The notes beneath the pieces are model-generated. The model saw only the letters and a program-made list of their open reading frames with translations, was not told where the DNA came from and searched no databases. Shown here piece after piece: positions 7,807-16,117 of a stretch of DNA of 64,000 nt. Origin of the DNA: an uncultured Treponema sp. (GTDB taxonomy: Bacteria > Spirochaetota > Spirochaetia > Treponematales > Treponemataceae); the NCBI GenBank assembly GCA_900316905.1, contig ONET01000004.1:1-64000 (forward strand), written 5' to 3'. The translations under genes were made by a program, and so were the position numbers. Every line of letters begins with the position of its first letter. The first letter of the stretch is position 1.

Positions 7807-8358
7807 ATGCCAAGACCAAAAACAAAAGACCAGCTTTTAGAGGCCGCCGACAAAAACTACAAGGCGCTTATGCAAATGATTGACGGCCTAAGCGAAAAGG
7901 AATTAAAAACGCCCTTTGACTTTTCAGGCCAGCCAAGCAAAAAGGAGGCGCACTGGAGCCGCGACAAAAACGTCCGCGACGTTTTGATTCACCTTTACGA
8001 ATGGCACCAGCTTATGCTGGCCTTTCCCAAAAACAACGCCAAAGCCGCCGACAAAAAATCCGCCGTCGCCTTTTTGCCGCCGGACTATTCTTGGAAAACT
8101 TACGGCCAGATGAACGTAATGTTTTGGAAACGGCACCAAAAGACCAGCCTTGAAACGGCGAAAGAATTGTTGGCGCAAAGCCACGCGGCGGTCATGAAGT
8201 TGATAAAAAAATACAGCGACCAAGAACTGTTCACAAAAGGATATTTTTTGTGGACCGGAAACGCCGCGCTCGGAAGCTTTTTTGTAAGCAACACTTCAAG
8301 CCACTACGATTGGGCAATCAAAAAGCTTAAGGCCCACAAAAAGAACTGCGCGGACTAA
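7807..8358 (+). CDS. ClbS/DfsB-family four-helix-bundle protein
   Basis: The 183-residue protein has the ClbS/DfsB (DUF1706) pattern: MPRPKTKDQLL start, the NVRDVLIHLYEWHQL helix near residue 55 and the C-terminal NTSSHYDWAIKKL. ClbS protects colibactin producers by hydrolysing the toxin's cyclopropane warhead; relatives form a DinB-like helical bundle with mostly unknown substrates. AAGGAG at 7794-7799 fits ATG 7807 (seven-base spacing) better than ATG 7801. It is the last gene of the operon behind the WYL operator, suggesting a protective role. Confidence 0.85.
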   Translation: MPRPKTKDQLLEAADKNYKALMQMIDGLSEKELKTPFDFSGQPSKKEAHWSRDKNVRDVLIHLYEWHQLMLAFPKNNAKAADKKSAVAFLPPDYSWKTYGQMNVMFWKRHQKTSLETAKELLAQSHAAVMKLIKKYSDQELFTKGYFLWTGNAALGSFFVSNTSSHYDWAIKKLKAHKKNCAD

Positions 8359-8384
8359 TCGCGCGCAAAGCGGAGCGGCGGCCA

Positions 8385-9281
8385 ATGCATTTTGTCAGCG
8401 CGAAATCGATTCTAACAACTCGTCCCTGCGGAATGAATATTTACCGCGGCTGTTCCCACGGCTGCGTTTACTGCGACTCGCGGAGCAAATGCTATCACTT
8501 TACGCATGACTTTGAGGACATAGAGGTAAAACAAAACGCGCCGGAACTTTTAGAAGAGGCCCTGCGCAAAAAACGAAAACGCTGCATGATTGGAACAGGA
8601 AGCATGTGCGATCCATACATTCCGATTGAAAAGGAACTTTGCCTAACCCGCCGCTGCCTTGAAATCATCGACCGCTACAGTTTTGGAGCGGCGGTGTTGA
8701 CAAAATCCGACTTGGTCTTGCGGGACCTGGACTTGCTTTCTTCGATAAACAAAAAGGCAAAGGCGGTCGTACAAATGACGATTACCACAGCCGACGACAA
8801 GCTTTGCAAAATATTGGAGCCTGGCGTTTGCCCCACAAGTCGCCGCGTCCAAGTTTTGCGCGAGTGCAGGGAGCGCGGCATTCCGACCGTCGTGTGGCTT
8901 AGTCCGCTCCTTCCCTTTATCAACGACACGCAGGAAAACATTGACGCGATTGCGGGCTCTTGCGCGGCAGCGGGTGTAAAGGCGATTTTATGCTTTGGAA
9001 TAGGACTTACCTTGCGCGAAGGAAACCGCGAATATTTTTACGCAGCCCTAGAGCGCGCGGCCTTGCGCGATTCCCGTTTTGCGGGAATGAAAGAGCGCTA
9101 CCAAAAAACTTTCGGCTATTCTTATATGGCCACAAGCCCGCGCGACAAGGAGCTAATGGCGCGCTTGTCCCGGCTCTGCGCGGAAAGCGGCATAATGCTA
9201 GGAACGGATTCTGTCTTTAAGTGGATGGAAGACTTTCCGGCCGCCGCGCAAGGCGACCCAATGCAGCCGGAATTGTTTTAG
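8385..9281 (+). CDS. SPL-family radical SAM protein
   Basis: The 298-residue protein carries the radical SAM cluster motif C23-x3-C27-x2-C30 in RGCSHGCVYCD. The following TGSMCDPYIPIEKELCLTRR block is typical of the spore photoproduct lyase-like group (Rv2578c/SplB-like). Later strands of the partial TIM barrel are visible, for example VVWLSPLLPFIND. Members in non-spore-formers have no proven reaction; DNA or tRNA repair has been suggested. The ribosome binding site GGAGCGG lies at 8372-8378. A 26-base gap separates it from ClbS, so it may share that transcript. Confidence 0.85.
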   Translation: MHFVSAKSILTTRPCGMNIYRGCSHGCVYCDSRSKCYHFTHDFEDIEVKQNAPELLEEALRKKRKRCMIGTGSMCDPYIPIEKELCLTRRCLEIIDRYSFGAAVLTKSDLVLRDLDLLSSINKKAKAVVQMTITTADDKLCKILEPGVCPTSRRVQVLRECRERGIPTVVWLSPLLPFINDTQENIDAIAGSCAAAGVKAILCFGIGLTLREGNREYFYAALERAALRDSRFAGMKERYQKTFGYSYMATSPRDKELMARLSRLCAESGIMLGTDSVFKWMEDFPAAAQGDPMQPELF

Positions 9282-9324
9282 CGGCCGCGCTTTTTTGGTT
9301 ATGAAACAATTTTTGCCGCGCGCA

Positions 9325-9353
9325 TTGCGCAAAAACAAAAAAAGCGCTATATT
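9325..9353 (+). promoter_or_regulatory. Promoter upstream of the preQ1 riboswitch
   Basis: TTGCGC at 9325-9330 and TATATT at 9348-9353 are spaced by 17 bases. The transcript would start near 9360, just before the aptamer. Confidence 0.5.
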
Positions 9354-9367
9354 CAAGCGGCTTACAA

Positions 9368-9407
9368 AGACAGTTCGCAGTCCTTCCTGTCTATAAACAA
9401 AACCAGG
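9368..9407 (+). promoter_or_regulatory. PreQ1-I riboswitch aptamer
   Basis: A 6-bp stem AGACAG (9368-9373) and CTGTCT (9387-9392) closes a 13-base loop TTCGCAGTCCTTC. An A-rich tail follows, ending in AACAAAACCAGG. This matches the Thermoanaerobacter tengcongensis class preQ1-I aptamer, with loop UCGCAGU and tail AACAAAACAAGG; the loop C at 9386 is at the place of the preQ1-pairing C. The pseudoknot would pair loop C residues with GG at 9406-9407. It precedes a queuosine-precursor transporter, the expected target. How ligand binding reaches the ribosome binding site at 9424 is not clear. Confidence 0.85.
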
Positions 9408-9434
9408 TCAATTCTATTTTTTTGAGGTCATTTT

Positions 9435-10133
9435 ATGAATGAACTTTTTCTCGCGGCGACATTGTTGCTGTCATTTGGCGGAACCATTGTCTTCCTTAAA
9501 GTTTTTGGAAAGGGCGGCTTGTTCGCCTGGATTGGAATTTGCACGCTCATGGCCAACATAGAAGTCACGCTTCTTGTGCGCGCCTTTGGCATGGACCAAA
9601 CGCTTGGAAACACCTTGTTCGCGGCCACCTTTCTTGCCACCGACATACTAAGCGAAATCTACGGAAAAAAAGAAGCCCACAAGGGCGTTCTTGCCGGCAT
9701 TTTCACAAACGTGACTTTCATTCTTTTGAGCCTTATGTGGATACGCTACATTCCCGCCGAAGGCGATTGGGCCAGCGGCTTTGTTCGCGGACTTTTTTCC
9801 AACACGCCCAGAATGTTGACGGCAAGCCTTTTGGCCTACGTTGTTTCGGAATGGATTGACGTAAATCTCTACCACGCTTGGTGGAAGCTTACGGAAAAAA
9901 AGTTCGGAAGCCACGACAAATTCCTTTGGTTCCGCAACAATTTTTCAACGCTTGTCTCGCAATTTGTGAACATCGTTTTGTTCAACTTTGGAGCCTTTTG
10001 GGGAATCTATCAATTCAACGAACTTGTCGCCATCACAGCGTCGTGCTATGTGATTTACATTGTGACCAGCTTGCTTGATACGCCATTCATTTACTTGGCG
10101 CGAAAAATCGCTCGGCCGTCCGTTTGTAGTTAA
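9435..10133 (+). CDS. Queuosine precursor transporter (YhhQ/VUT family)
   Basis: The 232-residue protein has six to seven membrane helices and the DUF165/VUT family landmarks: ATDILSEIYGKKEAHKGV near residue 75, SEWIDVNLYHAWWK near 140 and FRNNFSTLVSQFVNI near 170. E. coli YhhQ imports preQ0 and preQ1. The upstream preQ1-I riboswitch supports the same substrate class here. GAGGT at 9424-9428 is the ribosome binding site. With no biosynthetic que genes nearby, salvage is the simplest reading. The gene is convergent with the following diguanylate cyclase. Confidence 0.9.
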   Translation: MNELFLAATLLLSFGGTIVFLKVFGKGGLFAWIGICTLMANIEVTLLVRAFGMDQTLGNTLFAATFLATDILSEIYGKKEAHKGVLAGIFTNVTFILLSLMWIRYIPAEGDWASGFVRGLFSNTPRMLTASLLAYVVSEWIDVNLYHAWWKLTEKKFGSHDKFLWFRNNFSTLVSQFVNIVLFNFGAFWGIYQFNELVAITASCYVIYIVTSLLDTPFIYLARKIARPSVCS

Positions 10134-10140
10134 CGGCTTG

Positions 10141-11643
10141 TTAACGCCGTATGTGGGCGTCGCGGTTCTTTTTCATCTCGTACATAAGCGAGTCGGATTC
10201 TTTTAGCAAGTCTGAAAATTCATTCGGCGCGCCGGAAAGTTTTTTAACCAGCGGGCCGTAGCTCATGTCAACTTTGTATGGAAGGCCCGGCGCGCTGTTG
10301 TGGGCGGCGATGGTTATTTCTGTCTTTTCGCAAAAGTCGGCGACCGCGTTTTCTGGCTTTTCCTTTATGCCAAGAATAAGGAATTCATCGCCGCCGATTC
10401 TAAAGGCCATGTCGTCCTTTCCGGCGGTTTCCTTGATGATTTGCGAAAGCTTTCTTATGGCGCGGTCGCCTTCTTCATGCCCAAAGTTGTCGTTTATGTG
10501 CTTTAGGCCGTTCATGTCGCAAATGCAAACAAAAAGCGATTTTTCGCTTTTCAAGGCTTCGTTGTAAAGAAGGCCTGAAAAATGTTCCATGCCGTTGCGG
10601 TTGAAAAGTCCTGTCAGAGGGTCGAGCCTAAGTTCCATCTGCAAGTCGCTCTTTTCTTTTTTAAAGCGCTCGTATCGTTCTGTCGTGTCGATCAAGACAT
10701 AAAGCTTTCCGACTTGCTTTTTGTCCCTGGTCAATTCATTTTCTTGCGCCGCGTACACCCTGCTGTTTATGTTGATGTTGCTTCCGCTTTGCGCCGCCGC
10801 TTGAATCTCTTGCGCGATTTTTGCAGAGTCGATTTCCATGTTTGGATACATTTCTTTTGCGGATTTGTTGCAATACTGAATGTTCCCATTTGTTCCGACG
10901 ACAATGATTCCTTCAGAAAGACGGTCGATTATAAAGTCGCGGGCTATTTCCCGCGCGCCAAGAAGGTCGTACCTAAAGAATGAAACGAACATCACGGCGG
11001 CGCCGATTATGTATCCGATTATTGTAAAGTCATAAAAGCGCGTAAGCTCAAAGGGCTTTGTCATGTGAATGGAAAAAAAGATGAATTCTATGAGGAAGGA
11101 AACAATCACGGACATCAAGCGTTTTTTTGTTTCGCGGTTTTTGCTTTTGCGCCATTCCAAAAAAAGCCATGTGAATCCAACCGCGATGTAAATCAACTGA
11201 AGGATTATGAAAGAGTCGTGGACAAGGCCGTTTCCGTGGCTCATGGTTGGAAAAATTCCGTCGTCGGAAAATTTTGTCCACGTGTAATACAAGTTGTGCT
11301 TTTTTAGCGTTATGATTGAAAAATAAACTGCAATGTGCGCGATGACCAAAATGTTTCTCAAGACATTTGGAAATCTGATTTTGCAAAGTTCCACCGTGAA
11401 CAAAAAAAGAAAAAGAGTGATCCAAACGCGGCCCCCATAGGAGAACATTAGCGCGACAAGGTAGCTTTCTTTGTTGGTGGAAAGAAGCTGGAAAAGATAG
11501 CCCACGTTGTTGGCCAATGTGGCAAGGCAGCTTAGAAACAAATATGAAAGGGGGGCGCTCTTTAGCCTGCGAAAAATAATCCAGCTTTCTATGAACAAGC
11601 CAATTATGCTCGCATACTGAACTGCAAGTAAAACGCCGCGCAT
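10141..11643 (-). CDS. Seven-helix membrane sensor with PAS-like segment and GGDEF domain (diguanylate cyclase)
   Basis: The 500-residue protein begins with seven hydrophobic segments over residues 1-210, like the histidine-kinase N-terminal 7TM sensor. A PAS-like region (about 220-320, with GIIVVGTNGNIQYCNKSAKEMYP) and a short coil follow. The GGDEF domain starts at LDPLTGLFNRNG and has the intact motif RIGGDEF near residue 417, so synthesis of c-di-GMP is expected. No RxxD inhibitory site stands five residues upstream. GGGAGAA lies before the ATG. It is transcribed toward the queuosine transporter and ends seven bases from it. Confidence 0.88.
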   Translation of the reverse strand: MRGVLLAVQYASIIGLFIESWIIFRRLKSAPLSYLFLSCLATLANNVGYLFQLLSTNKESYLVALMFSYGGRVWITLFLFLFTVELCKIRFPNVLRNILVIAHIAVYFSIITLKKHNLYYTWTKFSDDGIFPTMSHGNGLVHDSFIILQLIYIAVGFTWLFLEWRKSKNRETKKRLMSVIVSFLIEFIFFSIHMTKPFELTRFYDFTIIGYIIGAAVMFVSFFRYDLLGAREIARDFIIDRLSEGIIVVGTNGNIQYCNKSAKEMYPNMEIDSAKIAQEIQAAAQSGSNININSRVYAAQENELTRDKKQVGKLYVLIDTTERYERFKKEKSDLQMELRLDPLTGLFNRNGMEHFSGLLYNEALKSEKSLFVCICDMNGLKHINDNFGHEEGDRAIRKLSQIIKETAGKDDMAFRIGGDEFLILGIKEKPENAVADFCEKTEITIAAHNSAPGLPYKVDMSYGPLVKKLSGAPNEFSDLLKESDSLMYEMKKNRDAHIRR

Positions 11644-11751
11644 TGTTTTCTCCCTTTTTTTTTAAGTATATGCGTTTTTTTGCTTTTTCGCAATAGCGGC
11701 CGCCGCGCCGACGCAGGCGTCAAGGCTTGAAGACAAGCGGACAAATAAAAA

Positions 11752-11780
11752 TTCACAAACGCGTGAATGCGCGCTATAAT
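11752..11780 (+). promoter_or_regulatory. Promoter of the C69 dipeptidase gene
   Basis: TTCACA (11752-11757), a 17-base spacer and TATAAT (11775-11780) in the context GCGCTATAAT. Unlike several other promoters here it leaves room for a ribosome binding site, AAGGAG at 11786-11791. Confidence 0.65.
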
Positions 11781-11797
11781 AAAAAAAGGAGAAAGTG

Positions 11798-13519
11798 ATG
11801 AAGGATGTTTCCAAAAGGTTTTGCAAAACGGCGGCCGCGTTTCTTTTGAGCGCCGTGGCTTGCCTTTTAGCCGCCAATGACGCGCGGGCCTGCACGGCCG
11901 TTTATGTAGGAAAAGACGTCAGCGCCGACGGAACGACAATCTTGGCAAAGTCCAACGACAACCAGTGTGTTTGGCCAAACTACATCGATGTCGTAAAGCG
12001 CGTCCAAAAAAAGAAAGGCCGAAAGATGCCGGTTGACGCGGGCCGAACGGTCTTTGCGGAAATTCCTGAAACAACTTATAAATATGTTTCCACGCCTTGG
12101 ATGGATTCTACGACCGCGATGAATTCCCTTCCGCATGACGCGGCGATTTGCGCCAACGAGATGGGCGTGGTCATGCTGATGTCCATAACTTCTCTTTCAA
12201 ACGACGACGCTTTGGCCGCCGACCCCTTGGTCAAGAACGGCTTGACTGAATGCGCCGCCGTTGACCTTGTCGTATGCCAAAGCGCGAGCGCGCGCGAAGC
12301 CGTAAAAGTTTTATGCTCAATCATCGACAAGTACGGAAGCGCCGAAATCAACATCGCGCTCATCGCCGACCAAAATGAGGCTTGGTATGTCGATATGTAC
12401 ACAGGCCGCCAATACGCGGCGGTAAAGCTTCCGGCCGACAAGGTTTGCGTTTTTGGAAACGAGTTTGCGCTGGAGTATTTGTCCGATTATGAGGAGGCGA
12501 TTGTCTCTGCGGATTTGCAAAGCCTTCCTGAGCGAAAAGGCTTCGCGTCTTACGGAAAAGCCGGCGAGCTTAACCTTTTTAAAACATATTCCGGCCTGTC
12601 TACGTTTGAAGTCTATTCCCACATGAGAACATGGATCGGCCACCAAATTCTTTCTCCGTCAGTTTACGGCGCGGACTACGACAAGGACGCGCTTTATCCC
12701 CTGTGCTTTTCTCCAGACAAAAAAGTCGGCGCGCAAGACGTTATGGAAATATTGCGCAATCGTTATGAAGGAACAAAGTACAGCCCCGACGAGACGGGCC
12801 GGGACGACATGCGCGTAATCGGAACCGACATGGTGATGAGCGTCCATGTCGCGCAAGTTTTTCACGACGTTCCCGCCGACATGTCGTGCGTCGTTTGGGA
12901 ATGTCCGGGGCCCGCGCTTTACGGAGTCTTTGTTCCGATTTCAAACGCTTCCTTGCGCGCTGGCGCCGCGTACGCCAGGAACCAAGCCGCGAGCGAGGCG
13001 GGAATTTTTGACACCGACAATTATCCGTATTTTCGCATTAAGGAATTGTGCACGCTTTCTGTGGAACAGGATTCGTGGAAGGCTTACGGCCAGCCCGTCC
13101 GCGCCTATTGGCATGAGGCGGAAGCGGGAATGACAAGCGCAATGACCGCCGTCGTCAAAAACGCCGGAGCGATGAAAGACAAAAAAGCGGCCAAGCGCTA
13201 CATCAGCGACTATTGCGCGGCGATGCAAGACAAGGCCTTTTATGACGCGGGAAAATTGTTGAACCAAGTCCGCTGGAACAAAAGCAAAAATTCCAACACG
13301 CTAAAAAACGCCCGCGATCCTGTGACCCGCGAAATAATTGAAAATCTTAATCCAATCGAGCCGATAAAGGTTGAGCTTGACAGTTCCTTTTACAAGGAAG
13401 TTCCGCAAGCTCCCGCCGGAGGAATTCCTTTGGCCGCGCTTCTTTTGCTTTTTGTCGCGCTGGATGTTTTTGCCACTGCATGGTTTTTGTCGCGCCGAGC
13501 GAAGAAAGACGGCAAGTGA
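11798..13519 (+). CDS. C69-family dipeptidase, exported and C-terminally anchored
   Basis: The 573-residue protein starts with a signal peptide ending in ANDARA, directly followed by C32-TAVYVGKD. In peptidase family C69 (PepD-type N-terminal nucleophile hydrolases) this exposed Cys is the catalytic nucleophile, so cleavage by signal peptidase would activate the enzyme. Further family marks are SNDNQCVWPN and the YGSAEINIALIAD strand. A hydrophobic segment near residues 545-562 followed by RRAKK is a C-terminal anchor, placing the enzyme on the outer face of the cytoplasmic membrane. ATG 11798 fits the ribosome binding site better than GTG 11795. Likely role: dipeptide use. Confidence 0.88.
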   Translation: MKDVSKRFCKTAAAFLLSAVACLLAANDARACTAVYVGKDVSADGTTILAKSNDNQCVWPNYIDVVKRVQKKKGRKMPVDAGRTVFAEIPETTYKYVSTPWMDSTTAMNSLPHDAAICANEMGVVMLMSITSLSNDDALAADPLVKNGLTECAAVDLVVCQSASAREAVKVLCSIIDKYGSAEINIALIADQNEAWYVDMYTGRQYAAVKLPADKVCVFGNEFALEYLSDYEEAIVSADLQSLPERKGFASYGKAGELNLFKTYSGLSTFEVYSHMRTWIGHQILSPSVYGADYDKDALYPLCFSPDKKVGAQDVMEILRNRYEGTKYSPDETGRDDMRVIGTDMVMSVHVAQVFHDVPADMSCVVWECPGPALYGVFVPISNASLRAGAAYARNQAASEAGIFDTDNYPYFRIKELCTLSVEQDSWKAYGQPVRAYWHEAEAGMTSAMTAVVKNAGAMKDKKAAKRYISDYCAAMQDKAFYDAGKLLNQVRWNKSKNSNTLKNARDPVTREIIENLNPIEPIKVELDSSFYKEVPQAPAGGIPLAALLLLFVALDVFATAWFLSRRAKKDGK

Positions 13520-13580
13520 TTTTTTTTAGCGCTAAAAATTCCTCTAGCAAAAGAGTCCAAAATGCGCTAACCTAAACGGC

Positions 13581-15071
13581 ATGAAACAAATTCGCGTGAT
13601 TGCCGAAAGCAAGAACAAGCTGGTGTTGGACGAGGCCGCCGAAAAGGGCGACTGGATTGACTTGGCGCAAATCAATTCCGTGGACACGGGCTTGGTTGAA
13701 AAGGCGCTGGCCGCCGGGGCGGACAAGGTTTACCAAGAAAAGCTTCGCGCGGCAAAGAGCGAATTTGAGTTGCAAAGCCAAAAGCGAATTGCGGAACTGC
13801 AAGCGCAGATAGAAAAGGAAAAGGCGCAAGGCCAATCCGCGCTGGCCCTTAGAGAGCGGGAGTTGGAAGGCGGCTTTAACAAGCGCCTTGCGGAACTTAA
13901 CGCGAAAATTTCTTCATTTGAAAACGAAAAAAAACTTGCGCTGGCCGAAGCGCTTTCCAAAAAAGATTCGGAAATTTCCGACTTAAAGCAAAAGCTTGCC
14001 GCGGGCGAATCGCAGAGCCAGCTGCAATTGCAAAAAATTCAGAGCGAAAAAAATCTTGAGCTTCAAAAACTTTCAAACCAACTTGAAAACGCGGCCAGCA
14101 AGGCAAAGCTAAACGAGGACAGCCTAAAGCAAAATTTTGAAAACCAGCTAAAGTTGAAGGACGAGCAAATAGCCTACTACAAGGACTTAAAGGCCAAGAT
14201 GTCAACCAAGATGATAGGCGAGTCGCTTGAAGTCCATTGCAAGACTCTTTTTGAGCAGTACCTAAGGCCTGTCATGCCCTCCGCTTATTTTGAAAAGGAC
14301 AACGAAGTTTCGCGCGCGTCCGGCAGCAAGGGCGACTTTATTTTCCGCGACAAGGCTGACGGCGTTGAGTACATTTCGATTATGTTCGAGATGAAAAACG
14401 AGGCCGACGAAACGGCGACAAAACACACTAACGAATCTTTCTTTAAGGAACTGGACAAGGACAGGCGCGAAAAAAAATGCGAGTACGCCGTTCTTGTTTC
14501 TTTGCTGGAAAAGGACAGCGAGCTTTACAACGGCGGAATCGTTGACGTTTCGCACAAGTTCCCAAAGATGTATGTGATACGCCCGCAATTTTTCATTCCG
14601 CTCATCACGCTTTTATGCAACGCGGCCAAAAATTCTTTGGAATGGCAGAGGCAGCTTGAAGTGGCGAAGAACCAGTCGATTGACATAACAAACTTTGAGT
14701 CGCGGCTTTCGGAATTTAAAAGCGGCTTTGACAAAAACTACAGGCTGGCCAGCGAAAAGTTTGCCACGGCGATTGACGAGATTGACAAGACGATTGACCA
14801 CTTGAACAAAATAAAGGCCGCCCTAATCGGAAGCGAAAACAACTTGCGCCTTGCCAACAACAAGGCCGAAGACCTTACGATAAAAAGCCTTACGCGCGGA
14901 AACCCAACGATGACCGAAAAATTCGCCGCGCTAAAGTCGCAGGGCGCAAAGACGCTTCCTGGCGCGAAAGGCAAATCAAGCGCGAACGTGGCGGCCAGCG
15001 CGAAAGACGGCGCGGGCGCGAACGAGGCGGCCGCCTCCAGCGATTCCGGCGAGCAAGGCGGCTTGTTTTAA
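13581..15071 (+). CDS. DUF2130 protein: long coiled coil plus PD-(D/E)XK-like nuclease core
   Basis: Residues 1-50 form a small N-terminal domain. Residues 50-205 are a Gln/Glu/Lys-rich coiled coil. The DUF2130 core follows (about 206-400). In the core, G251-D252-FIF, E270-M-K272 and an upstream Glu in [16 protein letters not shown] match the D...ExK layout of PD-(D/E)XK nucleases, the fold also used by RmuC. The C-terminus is Ala/Ser/Gly-rich and disordered, ending in GGLF. It lies three bases before a DNA methyltransferase, so a restriction-like or DNA-processing pair is possible. The nuclease reading is my inference from motif spacing. No ribosome binding site is evident and a weak -10 (TAACCT, 13568-13573) ends seven bases before the ATG. 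Confidence 0.75.
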   Translation: MKQIRVIAESKNKLVLDEAAEKGDWIDLAQINSVDTGLVEKALAAGADKVYQEKLRAAKSEFELQSQKRIAELQAQIEKEKAQGQSALALRERELEGGFNKRLAELNAKISSFENEKKLALAEALSKKDSEISDLKQKLAAGESQSQLQLQKIQSEKNLELQKLSNQLENAASKAKLNEDSLKQNFENQLKLKDEQIAYYKDLKAKMSTKMIGESLEVHCKTLFEQYLRPVMPSAYFEKDNEVSRASGSKGDFIFRDKADGVEYISIMFEMKNEADETATKHTNESFFKELDKDRREKKCEYAVLVSLLEKDSELYNGGIVDVSHKFPKMYVIRPQFFIPLITLLCNAAKNSLEWQRQLEVAKNQSIDITNFESRLSEFKSGFDKNYRLASEKFATAIDEIDKTIDHLNKIKAALIGSENNLRLANNKAEDLTIKSLTRGNPTMTEKFAALKSQGAKTLPGAKGKSSANVAASAKDGAGANEAAASSDSGEQGGLF

Positions 15072-15074
15072 CCT

Positions 15075-16109
15075 ATGAAAACCCAGCGGGCAAAAAACAA
15101 TCGGACGCTCATTTTAAATGAGGAAGAAATCCCCGCTTTGCGCTCAAAGCTTTTGACGGCCGCCGGCCTAAAAAGTCTGGCAAGCCCAAAAAGCGGCGGC
15201 GTCAACAGCGCGAATGACAGCGCCAAAATCGGCGGCGTCCTCGCGGACGAAATAAAAAACAAAATCATAAACGCGGATTTGTTCGCCGCGTTGCCGCTGC
15301 TTCCCGACGCGTTTGCCGACCTTATAATAATCGACCCGCCCTACAATCTTAGCAAAAATTTTGGCGGCCTAAAATTCGCGGGCCGCTCCGACGCCGCCTA
15401 CGACGAATACCTTGACTCGTGGTTTCCGGCCGTTTGCAAAAAACTAAAGGCCAACGGAAGCCTTTACATTTGCGGCGACTGGAAGTGCTCGTCGGCCTTG
15501 CAGCGCGCGGTGGCCAAAGAACTTTCGGTTATGAACAGAATCACTTGGCAGCGCGAAAAAGGCCGCGGCGCAAAAAGCAATTGGAAAAACGCGATGGAAG
15601 ACATTTGGTTTGCGGTGAAGAATCCCGACGACTATTACTTTGACGTTGAGGCCGTGATGCAAAAGCGAAAAGTTTTGGCCCCCTACACGCAGGACGGAAA
15701 GCCAAAAGATTGGGAGCGCGCCGCGGCCGGCAATTTTAGGCTTACGCATCCCAGCAATTTTTGGGACGACATTTCGGTTCCTTTTTGGTCGATGCCCGAA
15801 AACACCGACCATCCGACGCAAAAGCCGGAAAAGCTTTGCGCAAAGTTGATCCTTGCTTCGTGCCCAAAAGGCGGAATTGTCTTTGACCCTTTTTTGGGAA
15901 GCGGAACAACAGCCGTCGCTGCAAAAAAACTGGGCCGCGCTTTTTGCGGAATAGAAATAAACCAAGAGTATTGCTTGTGGGCGCAAAAACGCTTGGAGCG
16001 CGCGGAAGACGACCCAAGCATTCAAGGCTACGCCGACGGCGTTTTTTGGGAACGGAACACATTAGCCGAACAAGCGCGGCAAGGTTCGCGCGAACAGCGG
16101 CAGGCATAG
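15075..16109 (+). CDS. Site-specific DNA methyltransferase, beta-class amino-methyltransferase
   Basis: The 344-residue protein has motif IV DPPYN at residues 87-91 before motif I DPFLGSGT at 271-278, the order of beta-class N6-adenine or N4-cytosine methyltransferases. The phrase NTDHPTQKPEKL before motif I is also typical. DPPY favours adenine methylation. Residues 34-56 (ASPKSGGVNSAND and similar) are a low-complexity insertion whose DNA (15174-15246) resembles the dispersed repeat. The C-terminal 25 residues look disordered. No classical restriction enzyme adjoins it; the DUF2130 gene three bases upstream is the only candidate partner. The recognition site cannot be read. Confidence 0.88.
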   Translation: MKTQRAKNNRTLILNEEEIPALRSKLLTAAGLKSLASPKSGGVNSANDSAKIGGVLADEIKNKIINADLFAALPLLPDAFADLIIIDPPYNLSKNFGGLKFAGRSDAAYDEYLDSWFPAVCKKLKANGSLYICGDWKCSSALQRAVAKELSVMNRITWQREKGRGAKSNWKNAMEDIWFAVKNPDDYYFDVEAVMQKRKVLAPYTQDGKPKDWERAAAGNFRLTHPSNFWDDISVPFWSMPENTDHPTQKPEKLCAKLILASCPKGGIVFDPFLGSGTTAVAAKKLGRAFCGIEINQEYCLWAQKRLERAEDDPSIQGYADGVFWERNTLAEQARQGSREQRQA

Positions 16110-16117
16110 GAGGATTT

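Noticed and set aside
15944-16117. N-terminal extension of the 5'-nucleotidase
   Set aside because: The frame is open but overlaps the methyltransferase; AGGAGG and a lipoprotein signal peptide fix the start at 16118.
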